A stretch of 64,000 nucleotides of DNA from DATFVA01 sp963721075 (GCA_963721075.1 CAVRHV010000006.1:310001-374000), one strand, 5' to 3'; positions 1-9,396 are shown, counted from the stretch's first letter. Notes: a model not told the origin generated them from the sequence alone. Made by a program: numbers and translations.

Positions 1-1341
1 ATCACCCATATCGAAACACTTCCTGTATTCGTCCGGAACGTAGGTCGTATCGCCTCCGTTAAGCGTCATATCAGGACCTAATACCCAGTAATGGTACGGA
101 CCGTCAGGTGCTGCATAACTGTTTCCATCGTACCAGCCCTTCATGTTCACACCCAGACGATTTGAAAGACTGATGAATAATTGATCACCTGTCCATTTAC
201 CGTTCCAGTAGAGATTTGTGGAATCGTTATGGAATTCATCCCAGTGCATAAATACATAGAGATAATTATCAGACCACAGCAGTTTTGCACTTAATTCGTC
301 GAGATCAGGCTCGGTTAAACCGTCACGGTAATAATAATTAGCAAATATTTCATAGCCGGAATTAGTTATCATACCTACATCAGCAGCATTGTTCCAGTCT
401 GCTTCATTCATTTCACCGTCAATCTGAATATTTGCTCTTTGAACACCGGGCACATCAACTGTGTGCCGCATAATGTCATCATTGCCCGGCATAAATTTCA
501 AAACCGCCCAGTATTCTGAATTAGCGAGATTGTAGAATCCCGGATCTCCGTTTCCATATGGATCACCAAAAGGATCATCCGGAATATTCGGCTGCCAGGT
601 AAAGTATCCGTACGCATCGCCGTATTGTGCATCTGTATAGCTTGAACCAACACTTCCGCCGATATTGAATCCTAAACAGGATTGTGCGTTTACATTAGGA
701 TTGTATATGGCCATTTCCATATCCCACACCCCAGTATTTGTATCGATAACAGCAGCCCATCTTGCATAATCTGAAGCATGGAATACTTTCTGCGAATCAC
801 CCTGACAGGTAGCGCCGCGAAATTCTTCAGGAATGTAGGTGGTGTCGCCGCCATTTAAAGTCATATCAGGACCAAGTATCCAGTAATGATACGGCCCATC
901 AGGAGCAGCATATGAATTACCATCATACCAGCCCATCAGATTTTGGGCAATACGATCAGAGATGCTTAAAAATAACTGATCTCCTGTCCATTTCCCGTTC
1001 CAGTACAGATTGGTAGAATCATTGTGGAATTCATCCCAGTGCATAAATACATATAATGTATCTTTAGACCAGAGCATCCTTGCGTACAGCGCATCAAAAT
1101 CCGGCTCGAGCAGACCATCGCGATAATAGTAAAGAGCGAAAATCTCGTATCCGCTGTTAGTTATAAGATCGGCATGAGCTGCATCTGCCCATTCAGGCTC
1201 ATTCATCATACCGTCAATTGTTATTGCTCCGGAGTCAACTTTTGGAACCTCAACTTCCTTTCTTACGTATTCCTGAGCAAAGACAGAAACAGTACCGAAT
1301 ATGAGCAGAAGCCAGAAAGATAGTAACTTAAACTTACTCAT
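1..1341 (-). CDS. Secreted protein with tandem CBM9/DOMON-like domains (C-terminus cut by window edge)
   Basis: The reading frame is open from the ATG at 1341 to base 1, so the C-terminus lies outside the window. The first 23 residues form a signal peptide ending in VFAQ. Two copies of a domain of about 265 residues follow, each starting near a GAITIDGMMNEPEW-like segment and containing FMHWDEFHNDSTNLYWNGKW and a GPYHYW segment. The IDG.....EW opening, then repeated aromatic strands, resembles family 9 carbohydrate-binding or DOMON-type sandwich domains that bind sugar or heme; the assignment is by pattern only. It is the last visible gene of the sugar-transporter operon, 69 bases after the barrel gene, so a surface or periplasmic glycan-binding role is plausible but inferred. 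Confidence 0.75.
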   Translation of the reverse strand, partial: MSKFKLLSFWLLLIFGTVSVFAQEYVRKEVEVPKVDSGAITIDGMMNEPEWADAAHADLITNSGYEIFALYYYRDGLLEPDFDALYARMLWSKDTLYVFMHWDEFHNDSTNLYWNGKWTGDQLFLSISDRIAQNLMGWYDGNSYAAPDGPYHYWILGPDMTLNGGDTTYIPEEFRGATCQGDSQKVFHASDYARWAAVIDTNTGVWDMEMAIYNPNVNAQSCLGFNIGGSVGSSYTDAQYGDAYGYFTWQPNIPDDPFGDPYGNGDPGFYNLANSEYWAVLKFMPGNDDIMRHTVDVPGVQRANIQIDGEMNEADWNNAADVGMITNSGYEIFANYYYRDGLTEPDLDELSAKLLWSDNYLYVFMHWDEFHNDSTNLYWNGKWTGDQLFISLSNRLGVNMKGWYDGNSYAAPDGPYHYWVLGPDMTLNGGDTTYVPDEYRKCFDMGD

Positions 1342-1410
1342 TTTAACCTCCCGGTTTGTGATTGTGAAATAATGTATTACGAGTCCCAGAACTTTTATTT
1401 TCTGAAATTA

Positions 1411-2706
1411 TTAGAGCGAATATCTTATTGTTAAAACAGGTATAACCAGACTGCCGTTATATTTTCCGTTAAACCCTTTTGCTGTATTATTTATTTCTTT
1501 TTCCGGCCCGAAAGCGTATGCTACCGAAAGATCAGCGGACAGGTTTTCATCAGCATACCCAACTCCAAGAGAAACTCTGTGCTGATTTACTGCAGGGAAT
1601 AAATATGAATATGTTGATTCGGAATTAGGACTTTGACTGAACCGGTAGCCGAATCTTAGATCAAGATCTGTGAGTTTAAGGTCCAAACCTACACCGGCAT
1701 CAATGGTATTTTGAAAGTCCAGCAAAAATTTATCTGCTCTGATCCCCGATAAGGAATCATTCACGGGTAAATTGTTTTGCCATACAGAATTGTTAAAATC
1801 ATAATTCATTGCTTCCTGTGTATTCGACCACATACTATACTGTAAGTCAATATTCATTGTTAAATTTTCGCTCAGACTATAGACCAATCCGCCTCCGAAT
1901 ACCCAGGGGATTTCAAATTTAGAGGAGAGATCTGTTTCGGAAGCTGCTGAATCCAGATCAGCAAAATACCTGCTCTGTGCAGTACCGGACAGATCAGCAG
2001 AATATCCGCTTCTTGCCATAACACCTATTTGCAGATCGGGGGAAACATCATAAAGGAGTCCAATATCAAATCCGTAAGTCCATGCATCTTCATTATAATT
2101 AAACTGGTAGGCTGCCAGCCCGATACTCAAAGTGTCATACCATAACCTGTTTTCCAGGGGAAAAGCTGTTTCCTGTTTCACCTGGTATGCACTTACCGTT
2201 ACACCTATTGTCAACTGATCAAACCGCAAAGCTCCTGAAAGAGACGCAGCATTTACTTTAAACCTGTTATACAGATCTAGTGCAGATACGGAGGTTGTTG
2301 AGTCAGTAAACTGATAAGCAAGAAAAGGCCAGTCGACATTGTAATTTATTGCGCGCTGGTAAGATATACCAAGAATAAAATCAGGTGAGAATGCCCAGGC
2401 AAATCCGCCGCTAAGAGCAAAGTGATCTTCCTCGTATGACTTATGCAGGCCTCGTATATTGCTCTCAAACGTTTGCTGTCCTATCAGGTCGGCAATAGAC
2501 AATTCAAGAAATTTATCAGATATTTTAATTAATCCGGCAGGATTACCAAGTACGGAATTAAGTCCGTCACCACCGGCAAAGTATAACCCGTCAAGTGAAA
2601 GGGTTTTCGCCCCGGGAACAACATTCAGGTCAGCCCCGCCTGCATATAAATCCCCAATAAAAAAGAATAAAATTAGAACGGACATTAAAATATGTTTTGC
2701 TCTCAT
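1411..2706 (-). CDS. Outer-membrane beta-barrel protein, FadL/PorV-like
   Basis: A 431-residue protein with a signal peptide (residues 1-22, ending LYAGG). It is followed by a segment with the NPAGL motif (NSVLGNPAGL) near residue 50, seen at the N-terminus of FadL, PorV and PorQ barrels. The rest alternates polar and hydrophobic residues in short strands and ends in an aromatic-containing strand (TIRYSL), as expected of an outer-membrane barrel. It starts 20 bases after the lipoprotein gene and probably belongs to the same operon as the sugar transporter. The substrate is not identifiable. It could be a passive channel for oligosaccharides or a PorV-like shuttle for surface proteins; the sequence does not decide between them. 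Confidence 0.7.
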   Translation of the reverse strand: MRAKHILMSVLILFFFIGDLYAGGADLNVVPGAKTLSLDGLYFAGGDGLNSVLGNPAGLIKISDKFLELSIADLIGQQTFESNIRGLHKSYEEDHFALSGGFAWAFSPDFILGISYQRAINYNVDWPFLAYQFTDSTTSVSALDLYNRFKVNAASLSGALRFDQLTIGVTVSAYQVKQETAFPLENRLWYDTLSIGLAAYQFNYNEDAWTYGFDIGLLYDVSPDLQIGVMARSGYSADLSGTAQSRYFADLDSAASETDLSSKFEIPWVFGGGLVYSLSENLTMNIDLQYSMWSNTQEAMNYDFNNSVWQNNLPVNDSLSGIRADKFLLDFQNTIDAGVGLDLKLTDLDLRFGYRFSQSPNSESTYSYLFPAVNQHRVSLGVGYADENLSADLSVAYAFGPEKEINNTAKGFNGKYNGSLVIPVLTIRYSL

Positions 2707-2726
2707 TATTTTCTCCCGGTAAATAT

Positions 2727-3683
2727 CTAATAAGTGGTGAAATATGCGTAAGCGTAATAATCAGTAACGCGATTTCTGTTTTCACCATCCCAGTTTTTAT
2801 TGGCAATCCAGACATAATAGCTTGTATTTCTTTTCAGACCGGACGCAGGGTATTCATTAAACACATAGGTTTCGGGTAAATCCTGCCCTGCTATTAAAGG
2901 TGAGGGAATTACATTTTTCTTCCCGTAATAAGTGTTGCCTGCACTGTCGCTTACAGAATAGACCTCCCATAGGATTTTTGAAGCATTATACTGATTCCCT
3001 TCAGTTATACCGATAGCAGCAACGAGCGTATCCGTTACGCCTGATTGTTTTATGTGCCATCTTATCACAGGAGTGTTGCTGGTTCTCGGCTGCTCAACGA
3101 AAAGATCAGCAAGCTTACCTAAAGCAAAGTAGTCGGTAAAATTCACATAATTATCTAAATTCTGGGTTTTTTGTGTATGACCTGCCGAAGATAATTTGAT
3201 TGTATCCCCGGTTACTTCCACAGCCGAGGCAGATGAATCCAGTACTATAAGTTTATTCTGCATTGAAGATATCTGATTCCACTCATCAGCCTTCATTACC
3301 CAGAAAGTATATGTACTGTCTTCAATAAGGGTATCGAGGAAAGTTCCGCCATATTGCTGCGTAAGATCCTGTGCACCCGATGGAAGTTTTCCGTATTGAA
3401 CCGGGTAACGAATCTGATTATCCGGCATGTAAACCAGCCAGATCAGACTGGCATCAAGAGCGGCCTGATTACCTGTATTTACACCAACAACAGAAACATA
3501 TCCCCCCACCCAGGTTATTTTTGGTGTGAATGAACTATCCCCCACCATAATATCTGACATTCCGGAAGATCCGGCATATGGGGCAAGAGCGTTATCTTCT
3601 TTCGAACAGGAGGGGAAAAGGAAAATCAATAGAATAATTGTAAAGAAGAATAATATCGAAAAATCTTGTAGATATTTTTTCAT
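2727..3683 (-). CDS. Putative surface lipoprotein, fibronectin-III-like
   Basis: A 318-residue protein. The ATG at 3683 is chosen because it begins a lipoprotein signal peptide: a basic start, a long hydrophobic stretch and LFPSC near residue 25. The reading frame also continues upstream to 3914, but that extension overlaps the preceding GWxTD gene and lacks signal features. After the lipobox come an Asp/Ser-rich linker and two beta-rich blocks, the last ending with NTSYYVWIANKNWDG and YAYAYFTTY, which resembles fibronectin type III strands. It lies between the GWxTD gene and the barrel gene. No enzyme motif is visible; a structural or ligand-binding partner of the barrel is a guess. Confidence 0.6.
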   Translation of the reverse strand: MKKYLQDFSILFFFTIILLIFLFPSCSKEDNALAPYAGSSGMSDIMVGDSSFTPKITWVGGYVSVVGVNTGNQAALDASLIWLVYMPDNQIRYPVQYGKLPSGAQDLTQQYGGTFLDTLIEDSTYTFWVMKADEWNQISSMQNKLIVLDSSASAVEVTGDTIKLSSAGHTQKTQNLDNYVNFTDYFALGKLADLFVEQPRTSNTPVIRWHIKQSGVTDTLVAAIGITEGNQYNASKILWEVYSVSDSAGNTYYGKKNVIPSPLIAGQDLPETYVFNEYPASGLKRNTSYYVWIANKNWDGENRNRVTDYYAYAYFTTY

Positions 3684-3720
3684 AGGGTTGCTTCCCTTAT
3701 TGTTAATTTCAAATTCAGAA

Positions 3721-5070
3721 TTAATTAAGGTAGTCTCTCCAGTTGGGATCCGAGACTTCTCCCTCTTTAGTTGAATGTATAAGCCTGAAGTTCCCATTCG
3801 ATCTGAGATCGGCAAAAATAAAAATGAATCTTTTATCCTGGTTATATGTCCAAACCTCGTAATCCTTCGTGTCTGCTTCTGTACTGTGGTAATCGATATC
3901 GTCGGGCATACCATATTTAATTATTACTCTTCCCCGGTCCGATTTCCATCCCGGAGTTTTTCCCCATTTGAAAGTCTGGTTTGCGTAACGGAATCTTTCC
4001 ATTATCTTTTGGAGATACTCATTTTCCGGTGTTCCGGGTATCGGATCTTTTTCAGCCCAGAAATTGACTACGTATTGTGTCTTTCCTGTCAGATCAAGTT
4101 TTTCATAAAAATTATACTCGCTGGGTGTTCCTAAATATTTTATAAGTCCGCCTTCAATTTCTGCTTCCTCTTCAGTTAGCCCCGTGTTTCGTACTATTGA
4201 ATCCAGCTGGATAACTTCAAAAGACCTTGACTGAGATAAAAAACTGCCGCTGGCAGAATCACACAGAATAATATTTAATTCATAAGTGCCCGTCGGAAAC
4301 CTGGATATATTTATTCCATGAACCACACTTACGTTCCCTGAACCACTGCGATACTCTATATCAGATAACCTTTTAACTGTCTTACCTGTATTGTTGGTGA
4401 TAATGTATTCGCCTTTAAGATTGCTGTCTGCCGGCATATTATATATTTCATAAAAGAATGAAAGTCTGTAATTTAAGGCGCCGTATCTTCTCCAGGGGTT
4501 GGGAATAACTTCCTGGCTGCCCTTTGTAAAAGGTGTATCAGTACTCTCTTTCTTAACTTCAGAAACAAATTCAATCTGACTTATCGAAAAAGTATTGCTG
4601 TCAAATTCAGGCACATCGATGCTGAATTCAGCCTTGCCGCTTTTTTCACGGTTTCCGGCTTCTATGGTTACATTGACATTATAAGTCCCGGGACTCAGAA
4701 ATTCCGCCCATTGATCATAAATTACAGTATTGTTCGGACTGGATGAATCCCGGGGAAGGAGAGCGTTCGTTGTCCATTGTTTATCAGTAACAATCCGTTC
4801 ATCGGCAGGATTGGTAATGGAGGATTTTATTACTAATTCCTTAACCGTATCTCTATCGTTACCAGCTGATATCAATTGATCTGAGAATAACATCAGATAA
4901 AATTCTGTGTAGGTTTTGTTTTCTTTCCCCATAAATGAAGCATTGTCTATGTAAAACTGCAGATTTCCCTTGCTTACTACAGGAGAATCCTGTGCAAAAG
5001 AGTTAAAAGCGGTCAGAAGAACCGCGGTCAAAAAAATAAATCCGGTTTTCGTTTTATTCCTTGAGTCCAC
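3721..5070 (-). CDS. GWxTD domain-containing secreted protein
   Basis: A 449-residue protein starting with GTG at 5070; its start overlaps the end of the permease gene by 17 bases and no ATG is available near the signal peptide (residues 5-26, ending SFAQ). The N-terminal two-thirds are beta-rich. The C-terminal part (from about residue 340) carries the GWxTD domain: GWKSDRGRV at 374-382, followed by YGMPDDID and DYEVWTYN. The Thr of the usual motif is Ser here. GWxTD proteins are known from Bacteroidota, Chlorobi and Acidobacteria, and their function is unknown. Its place directly behind sugar ABC permeases suggests involvement in uptake or use of the same glycan; this is inference. Confidence 0.85.
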   Translation of the reverse strand: MDSRNKTKTGFIFLTAVLLTAFNSFAQDSPVVSKGNLQFYIDNASFMGKENKTYTEFYLMLFSDQLISAGNDRDTVKELVIKSSITNPADERIVTDKQWTTNALLPRDSSSPNNTVIYDQWAEFLSPGTYNVNVTIEAGNREKSGKAEFSIDVPEFDSNTFSISQIEFVSEVKKESTDTPFTKGSQEVIPNPWRRYGALNYRLSFFYEIYNMPADSNLKGEYIITNNTGKTVKRLSDIEYRSGSGNVSVVHGINISRFPTGTYELNIILCDSASGSFLSQSRSFEVIQLDSIVRNTGLTEEEAEIEGGLIKYLGTPSEYNFYEKLDLTGKTQYVVNFWAEKDPIPGTPENEYLQKIMERFRYANQTFKWGKTPGWKSDRGRVIIKYGMPDDIDYHSTEADTKDYEVWTYNQDKRFIFIFADLRSNGNFRLIHSTKEGEVSDPNWRDYLN

Positions 5071-5884
5071 TTAAAGTTATCCCCTTAATGAAATATTTCT
5101 GTGCAAAAAAGAATACAATTAAAATTGGCAGCACAGCAGTTACAGAACCTGCCATCAGAAGATCCCATTGAGTTAGATACCGGTCTCTGAATATTGCCAG
5201 TCCCAGCTGTACCGTTCTCATGCTCTCCGAATTTATAACAATTAGAGCCCAGATAAAGTCATTAAATACCCCCATAAACGTGAAGATTGCCAGCGTTGCA
5301 AGAGCAGGTTTTGAAAGGGGGACTATTATCTTTCTCAGAATTGTCAGCTTGCTTGCGCCGTCAATTACTGCTGCTTCTTCCAGTTCTTTAGGTATGGTCA
5401 TAAAAAATTGTCTCAGGAGAAATACTCCGAATGCAGAAGCAAGTCCCGGAACAATTAACGCCTGGTACGAATCTACCCACCCGAGCCAGTAAAGAACCAT
5501 AAAACTTGGGATCATCGTAACATTGTAAGGGATCATCATAGTTCCGAGGAATATAAAGAAGAGAACATTCCTTCCCCAGAATTTAAGACGCGCGAAAGCG
5601 TATGCAGCCATTGAACAGGTGATAAGCTGACCGACTGTTACAAGTAATGCAACCATTATACTGTTAAGGTAATATCTTCCGAAAGGTGCAGCTTCAAATA
5701 CTTTTTTATAATTATCAAAATGAATTACTGACGGGAACCATTTCGGCGGGTACACATATATCTCCCCCATATCCTTTACTGAAGTAAGTATCATCCATAT
5801 AAATGGCGCTGCAGTAAAGAATGCCAGAATATAAATGAAGATGTGTTCAGAAATGCTTTTAACAATAGTAGATTTTTTTGCCAT
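5054..5884 (-). CDS. Sugar ABC transporter permease, MalG-type
   Basis: A 276-residue inner-membrane protein with six predicted transmembrane segments. It has the conserved cytoplasmic EAA loop (EAA at 170-172, Gly at 176, followed by KIIVPLSKP) that docks on the ATPase subunit of carbohydrate (CUT1) importers. Its start ATG overlaps the stop of the other permease by one base (TGATG), indicating translational coupling. With the neighbouring permease it forms the membrane channel. No ATP-binding subunit is encoded nearby, so a shared ATPase encoded elsewhere is expected, as known for MsiK/MsmK-type systems. Confidence 0.93.
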   Translation of the reverse strand: MAKKSTIVKSISEHIFIYILAFFTAAPFIWMILTSVKDMGEIYVYPPKWFPSVIHFDNYKKVFEAAPFGRYYLNSIMVALLVTVGQLITCSMAAYAFARLKFWGRNVLFFIFLGTMMIPYNVTMIPSFMVLYWLGWVDSYQALIVPGLASAFGVFLLRQFFMTIPKELEEAAVIDGASKLTILRKIIVPLSKPALATLAIFTFMGVFNDFIWALIVINSESMRTVQLGLAIFRDRYLTQWDLLMAGSVTAVLPILIVFFFAQKYFIKGITLSGLKE

Positions 5885-6849
5885 CAGTTACCGTAAACGT
5901 AAACTTTATTTTTCATGTATTTAACCTGCGCGAGCGTAAGCACAAAAAGGATTGCGAAGAGAACATAAGCCGCGGCCGAAGCATAGCCCATCTCAAAGAA
6001 CTTAAATGCATGCTCGTAAACGTAGAATACCATTACCTTCGTTGCTCCGAGGGGACCGCCAGAAGTCAGCACATATACTATGTCGAATACCTGGAATGAA
6101 CTGATCATCGACATTACCATAATAAAAAATGTTGTCGGCGCTAATAAGGGAATTGTTATATTCTTAAACTTCGACCATTGTCCTGCCCCGTCAATTTCCG
6201 CTGCCTCATAATAATGATCGGGAATTGCCTGAAGACCGGCCGCAAACAAAACCATATTGATTCCGAATGTTTTCCATACACCCATTACGATCAACGCGAA
6301 CATTGCTGCTGTCGGATCGTTCAACCAGTTAACAGGGTCGAATCCGAATAACCCGATAAAATAATTTACCAGTCCGAAATTGGGATCATAAAGCCAGCGC
6401 CATATAACTGCAGCAGCTACAGGTGAAATGATAACAGGAGCAAAGAAGAGGGTGCGAAGAAGTTTTTTTCCAAATATTTTTTTGTGAAGTATATACGCAA
6501 CAAGAAGAGAAAATCCCATATTAAGCGGAATTGTTCCCAGAGTGTAGTATGCGGTATTCTTTAATACGCTCCAGAATTCAGGACTCTGAAACATCCTGAT
6601 GTAATTATCGAGTCCCACAAAAGTCGACTGTCCGCTGAACATATTCCATTTCTGAAAGCTCAGGTAAAACGAGAAGAAAACAGGAAATAGAATAAAAGCA
6701 CTGAAAATTACCAGCGTTGGCGACAGAAAGAGAAGAGCTGATCCAAGATCACCTTTTTTATTTTTCTTTTTCTTCGGAACAGGTTGTTTTCCGGCTTTGG
6801 CTGCTTCCAGCACTCTTTCTTCCTGAACCTCGGGTGTGGTATTGAACAA
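5884..6849 (-). CDS. Sugar ABC transporter permease, MalF-type
   Basis: A 321-residue membrane protein with an extended basic cytoplasmic N-terminus (KKKKNKK near residue 26), then six predicted transmembrane helices. The EAA loop is at residues 215-217 with the conserved Gly at 221, typical of the first permease of CUT1 carbohydrate importers. The start appears to be TTG at 6849, only six bases after the binding-protein stop; no ATG precedes the first helix. It forms a heterodimer with the next permease. The gene is part of the operon controlled by the operator at 8263-8274. Confidence 0.92.
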   Translation of the reverse strand: MFNTTPEVQEERVLEAAKAGKQPVPKKKKNKKGDLGSALLFLSPTLVIFSAFILFPVFFSFYLSFQKWNMFSGQSTFVGLDNYIRMFQSPEFWSVLKNTAYYTLGTIPLNMGFSLLVAYILHKKIFGKKLLRTLFFAPVIISPVAAAVIWRWLYDPNFGLVNYFIGLFGFDPVNWLNDPTAAMFALIVMGVWKTFGINMVLFAAGLQAIPDHYYEAAEIDGAGQWSKFKNITIPLLAPTTFFIMVMSMISSFQVFDIVYVLTSGGPLGATKVMVFYVYEHAFKFFEMGYASAAAYVLFAILFVLTLAQVKYMKNKVYVYGN

Positions 6850-6855
6850 TTTATT

Positions 6856-8169
6856 CTACTTCTTTTTATTTATCGCTTTATTTGACTTCGCGGCCGCTTT
6901 ATCCAGGGCCTTCTTAACATCAACCTTTCCAAGTGTTGCTTCTTCAAGGGCCTGTGAGATATTCTGAGTTACTTCAAGTGCCCCGTAATCTATCATACGC
7001 TGGGCCTGTCCTACATCCATCTGGTCGACAAATACTTTGAAATTTGGATTTTCCTCTAGATATTTTTGAAATTCAGGCACGTCATGAACCGCATGGCGGA
7101 TCGGCAGGTAGCCCGATTTCATTGCCCAGAAAGCCTGAACTTCCGGTTTTATCATCCATTTGAGAAATTTCCACGCTTCTTTGGGATGTTTGCTTTGCTT
7201 GAAGATCGCAAGGTATTCACCGCCGACTACGGTTGCCTGCTTTTTTGGTCCTGCCGGCAATGGTGCAAATGCCCAGTTCAGATTTTGTAAAAGATCCTTA
7301 AATCTCGGAAGATCCCAGGGGCCATCCATAGCCATTGCAAGTCTTTTTGAAGCGAAGGCTACATCAAAATCTGTTGTGAAGGAACTTAATTTCTGTTCAA
7401 GATACATTTGTTTCCAGAGAGATAATGCCTCAACTCCGGGCTCCTGGTTGTACATAACGTGAGTTTGTGCTGTATCAATCAGATAGCCGCCGGCCTGCCA
7501 CAGATAGGGCATAAACTGCCATACCATCCACGGTCCCTGCGGTCCCGCTGCAGGAAAAATAGGTACGAAGAATCCTACCTGCTCAAAAGTACCGTCATTA
7601 TTTTTATCAAGAGTTAATTTCTTTGTGTACTCTTTAAGTTCATCCCAGTTTTTCGGAGGATGCTCGGGATCAAGTCCTGCAGCCCTGAACATATCTTTAT
7701 TATATAGAAGTGCAAGATTTGTAGCCTCCATAGGCATGCTGTACATCGTGCCTCTCCAGGAAGCTTGAACCCTCAGAGCAGGATAGATATCGTTAAGTTC
7801 CTCCTCACTTATTCCGTCATCCCCATTAATAAAATTATCCATTTTGTAAATAGCATCGGCATTAACAAGATCTTCCATAAAATCTGAATGGAGCCAGGAT
7901 ATATCGGGAGCAGTTTTACTCTGAATTGCTGTAATTAATTTCTGGATAAGAGCATCCCCGGTAGGAATATATTGTGCTTTTATATGTATTCCGGGATTCT
8001 CTTTTTCAAATTTAGCGATAAGCTCATTTAATGCCGGTACAGTTGACGAAACAAAGCTGTGCCAGAATACTATTTCAACTCTGCCGTCGGCAGAAGGTCC
8101 ATTTTTATCTCCCCCGCAGTTAACTGCGATCAAAGAAAACAATACAGCAATAAAAATATATTTTTTCAC
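6856..8169 (-). CDS. Sugar ABC transporter substrate-binding lipoprotein
   Basis: A 437-residue extracytoplasmic solute-binding protein (family 1). A signal peptide ends in a lipobox-like IAVNC at about residue 18, so it should be membrane-anchored. The body has features of the family: VEIVFWHSF near residue 32, then a region beginning with GGEYLAIFKQSKHPKEAWKF, which is common in maltose- and oligosaccharide-binding proteins. The start codon is GTG at 8169. It is the first gene of the operon and is preceded by a LacI-type operator about 90 bases upstream. The sugar bound cannot be read from sequence; the nearby GH92 enzyme makes mannose-containing glycans a reasonable guess. Confidence 0.93.
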   Translation of the reverse strand: MKKYIFIAVLFSLIAVNCGGDKNGPSADGRVEIVFWHSFVSSTVPALNELIAKFEKENPGIHIKAQYIPTGDALIQKLITAIQSKTAPDISWLHSDFMEDLVNADAIYKMDNFINGDDGISEEELNDIYPALRVQASWRGTMYSMPMEATNLALLYNKDMFRAAGLDPEHPPKNWDELKEYTKKLTLDKNNDGTFEQVGFFVPIFPAAGPQGPWMVWQFMPYLWQAGGYLIDTAQTHVMYNQEPGVEALSLWKQMYLEQKLSSFTTDFDVAFASKRLAMAMDGPWDLPRFKDLLQNLNWAFAPLPAGPKKQATVVGGEYLAIFKQSKHPKEAWKFLKWMIKPEVQAFWAMKSGYLPIRHAVHDVPEFQKYLEENPNFKVFVDQMDVGQAQRMIDYGALEVTQNISQALEEATLGKVDVKKALDKAAAKSNKAINKKK

Positions 8170-8259
8170 TTATTCCTCTTTATTATTAAGGTTGGGCAGG
8201 ACGCAGTTCCTGCTGGTGACTCCCATTTTCCGGGTCGAAAGCATTAAAAATCTTCTTTC

Positions 8260-8277
8260 TGTGCAAACGTTTGCGCA
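8260..8277. promoter_or_regulatory. LacI-family operator upstream of the sugar transporter operon
   Basis: The 12-base perfect palindrome GCAAACGTTTGC at 8263-8274 lies about 90 bases before the binding-protein start. Its central CG and flanks match the general LacI/GalR operator pattern. An 18-base version including flanks is repeated in inverted orientation before lacI with one difference, so both are likely bound by the LacI-type protein encoded between them. Confidence 0.8.
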
Positions 8278-8352
8278 ATTTCCTGAAAGTTATACTTAAA
8301 ATAAACTTTCTAAGATCTATGGAATATTAGTTAGAACTCTCTCCTCACAGGA

Positions 8353-9396
8353 TCAGCTTACTGCTGCCGGATTTACAGTGTTTGCTAATTTTTTAACGGA
8401 ACTACGAACGACTAGTTCAGATTTCAGGACTATTTTGCGATAGTCTATTCTTCCTTTTGATTTGAGACCGTCGATAAGAAGCTTAACGGCAACCTCTCCC
8501 ATTATCTCTTTAGGCTGTCTTACTGCCGTCAGCGGGGCAAAAAGAAACGGAGCAAAATCTACATCATCAAATGAAACCAGTGAAATATCATCCGGAATGA
8601 TTAGTTTCTCTTCAGATACTGCCTCAAGTGCACCCAGGGTAATCAAATCACTTGTAGTAAATATTGCCGTAGGTGGCTGTTCCAGTCCCAGAAGGATTTT
8701 GGTTTCAATATAGCCGTTTTCCCTCCTGAAATCTTTTCCAACTATGTAATTACGGTTAACCTCAATACCGGCGTCTTTTAATGCGTCAAGGTATCCTTTC
8801 ACACGGGCATTATTGGTATATGTATCAGGCAGGCCCTGTATAACAGCTATTCTGCTGTGTCCCATTGATATCAGGTATTCGGTAGCTTTATATGCACCTG
8901 TGTAGTTATCAACTACAACTGAGCTTGTATCCAGGTCGTCAAAGCTTCTGTCGAGAAGTACCAGTGGTACAGAGTCATCCATAAGTTTCTTAATGTGTGT
9001 AAAAGTGGTTCCTACCGGCATTACAATAAATCCATCCACACCTTTACTTATAAGTAATTCAACCTGTTCAAGTTCGGTTTCGATATCTTCATCCGTATTG
9101 CAGACTATCAGGCTGTAACCTGCCTGATAAGCATGTGTCTGTATTATTCTTGTAACATGAGCAAAAAAAGGATTTGAAATGTCGGGAACAATTAATCCTA
9201 TGGTATGAGTTTTTTTTAGTCTTAATCCCCTCGCTAACTGATTAGGTCTGTAATTTAATTTCTTGGCTGCTTTAAGGATCAGAGATTCGGTTTCTTCGCT
9301 GATTCTGTACTTCTTAGTTTTATTGTTCAGGACACGCGAAACCGTAGAAACGGAAACACCTGCCTTACTTGCAATATCGTTTAAAGTTACAGCCAT
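8353..9396 (-). CDS. LacI-family transcriptional regulator
   Basis: A 347-residue regulator. Residues 1-50 form the helix-turn-helix and hinge of the LacI family (LNDIASKAGVSVSTVSRVLN, then YRPNQLARGL). Residues from about 60 form a periplasmic-binding-protein-like sugar-sensing domain (HTIGLIVPDISNPFF, VDGFIVMP). A copy of the palindrome GCAAACGTTTGC lies 20 bases upstream of its start and another precedes the downstream transporter operon, so it probably represses itself and the transporter until a sugar is bound. The gene stands between a GH92 glycosidase and the transporter, consistent with local control. Confidence 0.95.
   Translation of the reverse strand: MAVTLNDIASKAGVSVSTVSRVLNNKTKKYRISEETESLILKAAKKLNYRPNQLARGLRLKKTHTIGLIVPDISNPFFAHVTRIIQTHAYQAGYSLIVCNTDEDIETELEQVELLISKGVDGFIVMPVGTTFTHIKKLMDDSVPLVLLDRSFDDLDTSSVVVDNYTGAYKATEYLISMGHSRIAVIQGLPDTYTNNARVKGYLDALKDAGIEVNRNYIVGKDFRRENGYIETKILLGLEQPPTAIFTTSDLITLGALEAVSEEKLIIPDDISLVSFDDVDFAPFLFAPLTAVRQPKEIMGEVAVKLLIDGLKSKGRIDYRKIVLKSELVVRSSVKKLANTVNPAAVS

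Noticed and set aside
3684..3914. Upstream extension of the lipoprotein gene to 3914
   Set aside because: It overlaps the GWxTD gene end and removes the lipoprotein signal from the N-terminus; ATG 3683 is preferred.
8285..8310. GAAAGTT...AACTTTC inverted repeat as a lacI terminator
   Set aside because: The 7-base stem is AT-rich with a 12-base loop and no T-tract, so it is too weak to call.
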